Assembly (NCBI RefSeq): GCF_037975245.1
Contig: NC_092565.1
Span: forward strand, 10,596,499-10,660,498
Direction: 5' to 3'
DNA: 64,000 nucleotides
Source: Apostichopus japonicus
Lineage: Eukaryota; Echinodermata; Holothuroidea; Aspidochirotida; Stichopodidae
In this document: one piece after another, positions 36,287 to 48,500 of the stretch
Layout: each line of letters begins with the position of its first letter
Position numbering within the stretch: position 1 is the stretch's first letter
Position numbers and translations under genes: made by a program
The notes under the pieces: model-generated
What the model was told of the DNA's origin: nothing
The model's database searches: none
What the model saw: the letters and a program-made list of their open reading frames with translations, nothing else

Positions 36287-36538
36287 TCAGGTTGGTGCGC
36301 AAAGGACTTTGTAAACATTGGCGGATGGCAACACTGGGCCTTTTTGCCCCTCGAAAGAACGAAAAGCAAGCAAGTTGAACTTGAAGAGGCCTATACCTCC
36401 GGAGTAGGCTAGACTAGGTCGTCCATTGATGAGCTCGGCTAGTGCTAAAAACAGTGGGACGAAGTTAGTCTCAGCAAATTGCTCCCGCGGGATCCAGTAA
36501 CTAATTCGATATAGCCTAGTTAGTATTTGCAGTAGGAA
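36287..36538 (+). promoter_or_regulatory. 5' flank and probable 5' UTR of PYROXD2
   Basis: A short stretch between the 15-bp array and the ATG must hold the proximal promoter or 5' UTR unless a further non-coding exon exists upstream. It contains a palindromic CCCGCGGGATCC at about 36484. No TATA box is evident. The minisatellites lie within 250 bases of the start codon. Confidence 0.4.
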
Positions 36539-39500
36539 ATGGCCTCGTTAGGTAAGAAACGGATGGCAACCATAAGTTTGGCCTAATTTAACTGAGGGTT
36601 AGGCCTAGGCCTAGATCTTTCCATAAACCTAGGCTAGTCAGGCTTTTGGCATGTGGTATAGTCAGTATTGCGAAGTTCGCCATACTGCGAAGTTCGGGCA
36701 CCCTAAGAAATACACGATTTTCACCATGAAAACCTACAGGAAGAGCCAAATTTCACCAAAAAGTACGAAGCTACAGTTATTTTATCTCCAAAATGACCCG
36801 TGTGCAAGAAATTACTTACATATTTGTCAATAAAATGACGAAGATCTATGAAGTCTGTTATAATGACTGAAAGAGCAACAGCGCCACCAATTTTTACCAG
36901 CGCCACACTGTGGGTTGCGTGTCCGAACTTCGCAATACTCTAGCAAGAAATACCAGTTCCACAATCACGAAGAATCTTCTTGGAAAACAACGTGAAAACA
37001 GTTTGCAGGAAAGAAAGTTTGGTCGTGTATCGTACTATAACAAAATTCTCCCACCATATCAAGTATATTTTCAAATGATTTATTACCAGAAGATTTAGTT
37101 TTGGGGTGTTTTAAGTCTTAAGTGGCCGAACTTCGAAGTCACCATCCTACTTTACCTCATGGCAGTCATGCTTACTAACTGGGCCCAGTCCACTACTATA
37201 AGAGAACTGTTCTCTGGAGTGGGGGAAGTGGAGGGTAATCCAAATTATTGGCAAAAATTTGATGTTATTAGTAACTTAAACCAGCCCATTGACACCAAAC
37301 TTAAATAAAGTATAGGCTTAGCTGGGCCAACAAGTATTGGTAAACTTAGGCAAAATTAGTAAAGGAGAAGTAAATCATGCATGCTGATGGCAAAACTACT
37401 TTGGGTCCTACAGATATGCCCAGCTGATGTGTGTGTGTGCTGAAGAATGTGGTGCAATTAATTAAGATAAAGATGTGGAAAAGTTGAAGTAGGCCTATAC
37501 CTGGCAAAAGTAGATACAAATTTGCAACATTGTTTGTAGTGTCTAGTTATATGTCTCAGTATCCAGACGGTGGCTTCAAATGCGACATTGGATGACATTT
37601 TAATATTTGTTTACCATGCATGCCTGTTAAGTTGTAACTTACTGTATTATGATGCTTTTTGAGAAATCTGTTTTCTGGCAATAATTTAGTGTTTGCATCA
37701 TTCTTACAAATGAAGTATCTTCCGTTTACGGTACAAAAGATTCTCTTCGGTAAGAAAAATGCTCAGAGCTTGCAAGGGCATAATATTTCACAACAAGAGT
37801 TCTGAGGTAGAGGTTCTAGGCAAATATATAGTTCTAAGTTAAAGCCTTAAGTATACAGTAGTATTGCGAAGGTATGGCAGGGAATAATTAATGTTCAAAT
37901 TTTGTGTAGCAGGTTTGAAGGAACTGTTTTTTTGTCCCTTTAAAATACTGTATAGATACTACTGTATGTGGCATCTTAGGACTTGCAGACCAATTTGATC
38001 GTTTCGCAATGCAATATACAGGATAAATTATTACCTGCAGAGATTATCTATCTGTGTTCCTAAGTGGTCTCAAAAACAGGTCAAAATTGGTAACCTATTT
38101 ATCTGTGACATAATGGACTTAAATTTCTTTTAGGAAAAGCCATATTAATTGGCAGTACGTATGTTAATAAAAAAGATTTTGAAAATGAATTGAATAATTC
38201 CCAGTCAATTTTTCCCTATCTTTTGCAGGAAACAAAATCAGAACAGTGAAATCCCTTGGTAAACCTTATTGGTATTTGAGATTACCCTGGCTACAACAAT
38301 GCCGTCCGGCATCGGGTGGAGATCCTTTGACCAAAGACTACGATGTGATCATCGTAGGAGCTGGCCATAATGGCCTGGTTGCTGTAAGTTTCCTTAAATA
38401 ATTACTATCACCAGCAAGCGTATCAGTCCTGCAGTTGTAGCGAGCATTTTCATCTGTCAAAGGGATGGAGTGGATGCCTAAATTTGCAAACACTCTTCTC
38501 CCCACAAGTAGGAAAAGACAAAAAATGAAAGAGAGATTGCAAGCAAGCATTTTAGTAACTGGTGCAGCATTTATTCTGCTTGAGGCAACATTTTAAACAA
38601 CTGCGGAAAAACTGAGACGTGCTTATAAAAACCTTAGGGAAACTTAATTAGGCACTGATGTGAAATAATTGTCAATTTAATTTGTCTGTTCAAAGAACTG
38701 AAAAAGATGCCATCCTTAATTTGCATATGAGCACAATCAATTGAAGAAAACAAAAAGGGGGGGGGGGAGGACATTCACTACCTATTTTGAAACAATTTTA
38801 GAAAAGCTACAGAGCATACATACTGTTCAAATCAGGTGGGGGGGGGGGGTAAAAGTGTCCTGTTGTGTGAGTTTCAGACGTTAACAGTGTCACAGCGGTA
38901 TGTGAACAAGAAATAAGGACACAAACAAAAAGTTGAATTAAACAGTGAAAATAAGCTCTTCATCTGGCTATAGATATCTACTACTGAATACAATGAATAT
39001 GTCAGGAGGGAATCAAGCTTGAATTGAGCTGTGCAAAGCACGGCTCCTGCAGGTCGAACCACTCTGAATACAATCGGTTCAAGTTTCATCTTATATACTC
39101 CTTGACAATGGATTACAGAGGCTATGGGACAGGAAGTTACTCTGTCCACATATTTACCTTTCTCCTGAAGGGTCAGAGGTTTAAACTACTACGAAATGAC
39201 CACACTATGACATCATTGGGAGTGCCATGATCATACTGAAGGTTACTTTATTGGTAGAGATCTGATATAAGGTGCAAAGGCAGGTGTAGTGTTTCTGTTG
39301 TAGAGATTTTCTGTGGAGGTCAAAGTGTCATGTACAGTGGGAGGATTTCCTGTCTGTGCTACTAGCTAAGGGATTGTAAAGGTGAACTTAGGGTAAGGGT
39401 GAAGGGAAGATAATGGTCAAATGCGTTCTGTTATTTAACAGTATCCCAAGTTTCATCCATTTGCAGTTAGTGGTATTGTTTCCAACCTGGTAGAGAACCA

Positions 39501-42500
39501 ATATCATTTTTTGGTTGTTGAAATATGATATTCCTCTTTGGATAAAGTGATTTAAATATTCAAATGTAAAAACAAAGAGTTTGTTAGCTCAATTGCTACG
39601 ATAACCTCATTCACTCTGCTGCTGCAAGATGAATTCACAAAGTACCGCCTAATCTTGAAAAAATTACATTTTTTACTTTTGCCATATTAAATGCTATATA
39701 GCTGGATGTGTGGTTTTGACCCTTTCAAGATGCAGAGCATGTCCAACGATTACGTGAAGTTAATCGACTTCAGCCACCACAGAATATCCTTTTGAGTGAT
39801 GCAACATTGTTTCAATATACTGGTTTTTGCATTTTTCAGTCTGCTTATTTACAAATGGCCGGATTACAGACTCTCGTACTGGAGAGGAGACATATCATTG
39901 GTGGTGCAGCTGTCACAGAGGAAATCATTCCAGGTTAGTGCTTCAGAGTGAAATGATTCCAACACTTTGATGTGTACGTACAGATAGCTGGATATATAAC
40001 AAAGTTCTGTCCTATATGGAAGGGGAGTGTTTGTGGATCAATATGTGTTTAAAGGTTGATTCCAGCGGCAGTAAATTTAACATGATAGCAGCGAAGACTA
40101 AGAAAACGTGCGCTTAAGCTTGATCATATTAATTCGATCCAGAGTTCTGCGAAGAGTACAGATTACTCGCGTAAGGAATTGAAGTGACAGCGCCCTCGGT
40201 GGATTACGTTGGAGAGTCACATTGAGAAGTAATGAAATCTGTCTCTTTGTTTCATTCTCATTCAGGGTACAAGTTTTCTAGATGTTCTTACGTTCTCAGC
40301 TTGCTTCGTCCTCATATCTACAAAGATCTTGAACTCAAGGTATGTATTGTCAACTGTGTGCACTGAATTTTATAATTTACATCTATAGACATGGATATAA
40401 CCAAAACAATAATATATTTTCTCTTCTCAGATATTGAATTGGGCTCTGAGAGCAATTCAAGTAGCAATTTTAAATGTAAGTTGCCAGCAAATATTGTTGG
40501 GCTGCTCTCATAAGCCTTCAAGTACAGTAACTGGCATATGTTTAAAATTCCAATGAGAACTTGATTGTAGCTTGTACCTTTTATATTAAACTCTAGCATT
40601 ACTTAGCAATTTTTTTTTTTTTCTACAGAAAAGGGGGCTGAAGGTTTACACCAGACCACATTTTGCCTTTACACCCCTTCTTGAGGAACCAGGTCAGAAT
40701 GGTCGTCCAAGGTCTCTACTACTGGGAAAGGATCACGAAAGTACATATCAACAGATTGCTAAATTTTCTAAAAAAGATGCAGAGGTGAATATAAAGATGA
40801 TAAAGAGTCATGCAATTTTTCATCTTCTCAAAACCATTTATTCAACTCCTTGCAAAGAGATCTTGCAAAAGTGATATTTTGTTCCTCCAGACAGGTTTAA
40901 ATCACAAGAGGATAGTAAGGCGGTGTGCATGTGCAATAAGGCTACTAATGATCAAGTTTTGCCCTGGCAATTTTGTAGTTGCATTGGCCTCAGTCCACAA
41001 GACAACATTCGGCAATGTGCTGGCCGTTCAGTACTAAAACTGCAGTTGTATGAAACAGAACCAATAATTGGTAAAACAAACGAGCACTGTCTATAGAGAG
41101 AGAACAGTCATAATGTGTTCTCATCAATCATTCAGGATGATTACTTATCTACCCAGCTGATCGAAAAACTTGGTCTCAAACAACCGTCGAGTTAAGTCGG
41201 GTCTCGTTAAGTCAGTGTGTGGCCATGCTTTACACTTGAAAATTGAGTGATAAAGAAACATACCGAACATAAGCATTTAACCTAGTTGGCCAGAGTCCTA
41301 ATACTTTTTGGTCTCTATACTAGCTGATAAGATTTATTTGGCTGTTTCATTTCATATGCATAAGCCAAGATTTGTTAAATGGTTTTGAAAGTTGCATTAA
41401 TGTACTCCAGAAAATGTAAATGTACTCCTATTCTTCACTATAACAAACAATTAATGTGTTGCTTAATTATCTTGTTGGAAACTGTGTGTTAATTTTAAAA
41501 TTTCTCTGTTGATTTACTTCTAGAAATTCCTCTCCCGTGATATGCATTCTGATTTATTAGACATCTTGTGACTTTGGGTGTTCTATCAACACTGGTTAAA
41601 TTGTTAAGGTTTTGTTAATTTAATACTATCTTGTTGATTGTTTGCAAAGTTTTCATGATTAAATTTATTCACAGGCGTTTCCAGAGTACGAAAAATATAT
41701 AGCCAAGCTCGGCGAGGCAATCGAACCATTACTTGACATGAGCCCAGTAGATATTCAAACCCTCACCGAGGGGACACTCCGAAAGAGGTTGAAGGCCTTA
41801 CCAGCCCTGAAAACATTAACGCAAACAGGTTAAAACATGGAATGTGTACATCCTTTGTTAATAGTTTATGTCTTCAGCTTTCTTGAAGGATGACTTTAGG
41901 CACATCATTAATTTTTATATATCATAGATAACATTGGATTTCTATACCACTGCCAGTTTTAGAGAAATTACCGTATAAGCATCTGTGACTCGTCTATGAA
42001 ATTTTATTGGACTCTCACATACTCTTTTCTTATGTACTGTATTATGATTTTGAAAGTGGTGGTATTTTCTCTTATGAATGTCCATGTTGGACATTCATAA
42101 ATGGAAAATAGGAAATTCAATAAGGAAAAATTGGGAAATTTTGGTCATTAAATGACCCTTTAAACATCTGAGACTCGTCAATGAAATTTTATTGGACTCT
42201 CACATACTCTTTTCTTACGGATTATGATTTTGAAAGCCGTAGTATTTTCCCCTTATGAATATCAATGTTGGATCGCCCTTCAGTTATATATAGATAATGA
42301 TAAGAGGTAGTTAAGTGTCCTGATAAAATATTTAACCGTGATTAATCAACAGCAGGAAAATGTCAGAGATATTATCAGTCAGTTTGTAAAGGCTTCAAAG
42401 ATTAACTTGGACGGGATTAAAACCTTGTGTAATATCAAGTTAATTCTACCAATTGAGCCATTTACCTGTATATGTGATGCTCCCAATTATAAACAAATCA

Positions 42501-45500
42501 ACATGTCCTTACTGGGTACCAATGCTGCTTAAAATGTAATATCATATTGCAAGACATTCATAATCATCTGTTTTGCTTATTTTCTGAAGACCCTTTGGAA
42601 GTTTTACTGCTAAACTAAAACCCTTCATCTCTTTTTATGTCAGCTCAAAGCATGTTCATAATATTTCACACCATGCAAGTTTCTCTCGAAGATCATGCAG
42701 TCCTTAAATGTTAAACTGTTAGTCAGCCTTTATGCGAATGTCAGTGTTTGTTTCAAATGTATTTGATTGATAAATGGAGGCCTTAACCATTGACAACTTA
42801 CCATCATCTCCTTTTCACTATAAAAGGTCTGGCTCTTGGGAAAGATATTCCAACATTTTATGAAATACTAACTGCTCCAGCAAAGAAGGTAAGTTGGTCA
42901 AAAGTTGAATCCCATGATATAGCCTCAATTTGCAATAGCATTTTTAAATCAAAGTTTTATAATATGACGTATATTAAATTGTAATGCTCTGTTTACTGAC
43001 AGAAAAAGAAGGTCTGGTGTGTCAGGCTTAATGATGATCGTTTCTTGGTTAGATCATGATGCTATCATTCAAATGGTTTTGTTTGCAATGCAGTGACTCT
43101 TGTCAATATATATATGTTACATATTACTCTCCCATTCATATATATAAGAATTGGGGCGGAAGTTGTTAACTTGTTAAAATCGCCATTGACTGTTTAGCTG
43201 AACTATTGTAAAGCTTCACGATCGTATACCACCGGAATTATTTGTACGAACATTTTTTGCTACATTCAGTGAATCTTGTGTAAAGTGAAGTTTGGTGGCA
43301 TTCCATTGCATTCATGTCCATCTGGCTTCCATGTGTGTCCTTAGGGCCATTAATCCTGCATTGTCTAGCATTTGTATATTGTCAAGATAGTAAGTTAGGT
43401 ACAATAGCAAGGAACTTTTCGTTTAGAGCAGGTTCCGAACCATTACCGCTCACATGGTGGGCAGTTTCAACGCTTCGTCAACCGAGACAATTAATGGAGG
43501 TCAACCTCTGTCACGATTTCTTCATATCTTTCCAAATTTGTCTTTGCTTCCCACTTTATTCTTTAATCGTATGTTATGGTACGTAGTAATATCGTCAGAG
43601 ACGGCCAATGTATACTATTCTCAATTCTGAACAGATCCTCGATCGATGGTTCGAGTCCGAGCCACTCAAGGCTACTATCGCCACAGACTCTGTTATCGGA
43701 GCAATGTTGACACCGGATCAACCAGGCAGTGGGTATGTACCCTTACTTTTAAAGGGAAATGTTTGAAACTGACGGTCGATTAAATTGTCAGAGAATGTCA
43801 AAACAAAAATTTAAAAAGGCCTTTGATAGAATCTCTCTTGAAAACATCTAGTTGCTTTTGCATTATGCAATAGTACCAGTTTTTTTAATGGTACTGTTGG
43901 TGATTAATACAAGAGGAGTTGGGGGGGGGGATTTAGTTAGATTCACCCTATAAGGTAACATGGAAGAAGACAAAAATGGAGAGGTGATATCAGTGAAAAT
44001 GGAGAGGTGATGAACCGTGGTCATTGCAAGTCTTCTCAATATATTCTCTGCCAAGTCATACAACATCAGCTAAATTTGACTTTGAAAGGATATTAGGGAA
44101 TGCAAAGCAATTCTTTGCTGATGGAAATTACTCCACTGAGCAAACTGGTCAAAAGCTACAGTATCAAGCTGGATTATATATGGATGCATTGAATTTACCT
44201 CAACAGTAACCTTAATAGGGTGTAAAGGTAAAATGTGGGAAGCTGTGATGACGATCATAACTACGCCATGACAGGATTCCCTTTACCGAGTACTGTGCCC
44301 TGGGGGTTTCTGCATTTACATTAGCTGCAGTTTTACTGTCATCGGAGAAGTATTACTTTATGTCAGTTGCAACTGAGACTGGATGGGTTCAACTGTCGGG
44401 CAACCATAGTTTTTTTTTGTAAATATTACAGTTATATTTTGTATGTTTCTTTTTGTCAGTTATGTACTGCTACATCATGTGATGGGCCAGATTGATGGTG
44501 AGAAGGGTGCATGGGGTTTTGCGGAGGGTGGAATGGGTTCCGTATCAAGGTGCATCAGTGAAGCTGCCCTAGAGCATGGAGCTACCATCTTGACTAATAA
44601 GGTAAAAGTACTTTCATTTTCTATGTACAGCTTAGCTTGAAAGTGAAGAATACATTCCACATTTGGCACATGTGACAGACCTGCTTACGATGAGCAACTT
44701 GCCTCACACAGCTAAGAATAATTCCATTCCCTTAAGGACCTATCATAGAGGCCACTATACATAATCACAGAGTCACTATTGCTTGTTTTGTTAGGTTTGT
44801 GAAAAAGAGAAAACATTGAATCACTTTTTTTTAGTGTCACTTTGTTCATTTTCTTTGGTAGAAATGTAATTTGCAAATGTTGCAGATATAGCCATTGGTT
44901 TCAGAAGTAATACTGCTGCTCGGTATCACCATTTAAATGTGGAAAGATGAAAAATGAAAAACTTAGATATTTTACCTAGTTTTAGTGATGTTGTTCGTCA
45001 TGAATATCTCAGTCTTGTAGGACAAAGAAAGTAGTTGGGTATGCTTAACTCAAATAACAAATAATATTCTGTAAATTTTTCTTCTCCATTTCTCTTGCAT
45101 CCTTTGAACAGCTAGTATCTGCTAGGCCCTGTAAATATCAATAAACTATTCAATGACATTGCATTTTAAGGCTTAAGTCGAAAGAGAGTTTCATTTAGGA
45201 GCACCGGAAATATTGTTTTCTATATGATGTCTTTTTTACTTTGTTAAACCTCCCTAGTAAAGCAATGCTCATCTTTCCAAAACCATGTCTCCTCTCCTGT
45301 GTATTACTTAGTCAACTCTCACATGAGACATTCTAAACTGTTGGAGGAATGGGGGAGAAGAGGGGGTGGGGGGAGGGGCTGATGAATAGGAGAAAATGCC
45401 ATAGGTGGTAGTCATTTTGGCATAAACAAAAAGATGAATTGCTATATTGTGCACTGACACTGGGAAGACTCTGGAGTAGTGTGGGTCTCAGGGATATAAT

Positions 45501-48500
45501 TTAGGTCTTTATTTCTCAACTTGGAAGGGGGATGGTGTGTGGGTGAGGTTTGCTCTTCTCATTAATTGTATTTTTTTTTAAATTATCTATTCTCTAAGTT
45601 CTTTGGTTTCAAGTCATCTCGTGTGAAAAACAAATTGACTGCATTGTCTGTCATTATTTCGCCCTCCCCCCCACATATTTTTTCTGCAAGCAAACAAACT
45701 GTTTCCAACAACCTCCCTCTGTCCAAAAATCTGAAATGGCCATATTACCTCTCTCAGTTTTATTTGTCTGTTTCTTGTTACAGACTGTCAGCTCTCTCCT
45801 CTCTGATTCTGACAAGAAAGTCTGTGGAGTCGTTCTTGAGGATGGCACCGAAATCAGAAGCAAAGCTGTCCTGTCCAATGCTACCCCTAAGGTGACCTTC
45901 GTGGACCTCTTACCCACTGGTCTAATCCCTGCAGAGCTGGTTCAGGATTTGAAGGGATTTGACTCTACATCCCCTGTAACAAAGATTAATGGTAAGCTTG
46001 AAGAAAGGTTTCAAGTTTGAAACAAAAGTTGAAAATATAGTCAGAGCAGTCCTGTAGTATTGACAGGTATAAAAGAAATTGCTGACTGGCATCTGGCTTA
46101 TGGATTCCTTACAATGGTGATGGCATATATGTATTCGTGGGTACGTGTTGTGATAATCACCATGCAGAGCCTACACGAACTTCATACTCGTTTATGCAGA
46201 TTTCACTAATTATCAAATTCTTGGTTGCTTGAGGTCAAAGGCCATTTGTGATCGTTAGTGGCCAAATTAGGGAAACTTTGTGAAATTTTTATTAATGATG
46301 ATCCTTTATTTGTATGTTGATACCTCTTGGTGGAGATCAGCAAATTGTCAAATTTTGAAAACCTGGCTAAATATACTAAATAGATGTATGGTTGGTGAAT
46401 CACATACTTGGTATGTGAATGTCACTGAAAGAATCAAACCCAGCGTGGGTATTGATCAACTAATATCAAAGTATGAACTCTCTATCAGTTATTATATCAT
46501 GCATCACACTTACGGGACAACTTTAAGGTGTTGCTAAACAAATTCAAATTGCACAACCCAACCAGTATTTTAGAGAAGATCTAAAAAGTCGACTTCCACT
46601 AGAATTGAAATTTATCTATGCTAACTTCACAGGTCAATAATTGCATGACCAATGAGCAAGTAAATATATATTGGCCTGGTTGTACATTTTATGGTCAAAT
46701 AATTGCTCCTTTCCTTCTTAAAAGTTGCTGTGAATAAGCTGCCGAACTTTACAGCTCTGCCGAACGTCAGTGAAAATGTGCCCGGCCCTCACCACTCCTG
46801 TACGATTCATCTGAACTGTGAGTCCATGAACATGATTAACGAGGCTTACTCCAGTGCAATGGCCGGGGAACTCCCGAAGAGGTGAGTGAACACAAATAAA
46901 AAACTTTATAATAGGATGAGAAAATTAACCATCCTCTGCCACATATGCAAAAGACTTGTTTTGAATGGGGGGGATCTCCCTCACACAGCGAAGGAAAAAT
47001 CTTGTTCTGTTGTGGTATCGTCATGGTATCCACTAGTGACTGAATACGACATTTAATTAAATACTTAAGTATTGAATCTTGGATTAACACTACATAATAC
47101 CATTTCGGTACTTAGTTTCCTCAGTGGCAGCTCTTTAATGGACATAATGACAGCTGCCCTTTGATATGCAATTTAACCTTTGATATCTCACAAGTTAATT
47201 CCCCCCCCCGCAACCTCCTCCCCACCCCCAACACTCCCTTCTAATAAAACACAAAAGAAGACAGTGAATGGATCACCTTTGGTATCTCTCCTTAGCAAGG
47301 TGAAGAGATTGATTTATATTTAAATAAATTTTCGGAAAGGAAAAATATTTTACAGTGAAGGATATCAAGATACAATCCACTTCTGAAGATCCAAAAAGAC
47401 CTCATTAAACCTGCTTCTCAGAAGGTGACACTTCTAATTTGTGGGGATGCGGTCATTAAGACCTATTTCCAACAATCTGTTTGCTGTTTGTGATTATTGA
47501 TAAATGTAGGTCCATTTATCATGTTTGTAGTGCCTGCACTTATAATACAGTGGCTATGCACAAAATAATGGCACAATTATAGTTGGTACACTGCTATAAC
47601 TAGTTAAACTATTATATCCAAGGAGTGTGTCATATTGCTATTGTTATAGATGCATGATGTAATATATACTTTCTCATTTATGTGGTTTTTTAATGCTAAT
47701 ATTCATAACCAGCACACCGAGAAACAATCGAATTGAGTCAAAGAATTGATGAATACTTCTTCTCTTCATTTTATCACCGTTTTTTCAGACCGATGATCGA
47801 ACTTTGTATTCCTTCAACCGTTGACCCCACCCTGGCTCCAGAAGGTCACCATGTGCTGTCATTCTTCACCCAGTATACACCCTACCATCTCAGTAATGGT
47901 AGAGAATGGGATGAGGAGACCAAGAAAGCTTATGCTGACATAGGTACGAGGGAGTGGTTTTATTCTTTGCCTGGTCCTCTACCGTTTGTCATATCGAGTG
48001 CTCATAATTGCTTAACAGGATATTCTGTTGGCAGATGATGGGAAGCTCACCGCACTGATAACCTCGTCTCCATAACTTTACCTTAACTTGAGATATAGTT
48101 GAATGATTGTAACCTTATTTGACTAGCTAAACCATCAACCATCCCAGAGTATCACATCAGGTGGTCCTGTGACGTCATCATGTCACATGTTCTTCTTAAG
48201 CTCTACTCTCCTTTTACAATCTTCTTGTTGATTTTTTCTCCTTCTCAAAATGCGATACATTTGGAACGTTTACTTGGCTGTCGATTTGGTTTAAAGGTTG
48301 TTTTTCTGGGAGCGGTCATTTTGTAAACCTGTGATGTCACATTGCCATTAGGGTCTGAAAGCTGTTACTTTCTCATTGTTTACCTTTTCATATTTTCAAG
48401 GTAGAATGTTAACAGTGTTAACGTTTACTATTTTTAGATTCTGCGTTTGCATATAAAAACTTGAAACACTTGTAGCTTGATGATGTCATATTTAGACTTG

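Noticed and set aside
35688-36369. Two roughly 205-codon minus-strand frames with SQVEL and PGRAI repeats
   Set aside because: 12-bp and 15-bp units are multiples of three, so any stop-free frame stays open; several frames are open at once and they read through flanking transposon sequence.
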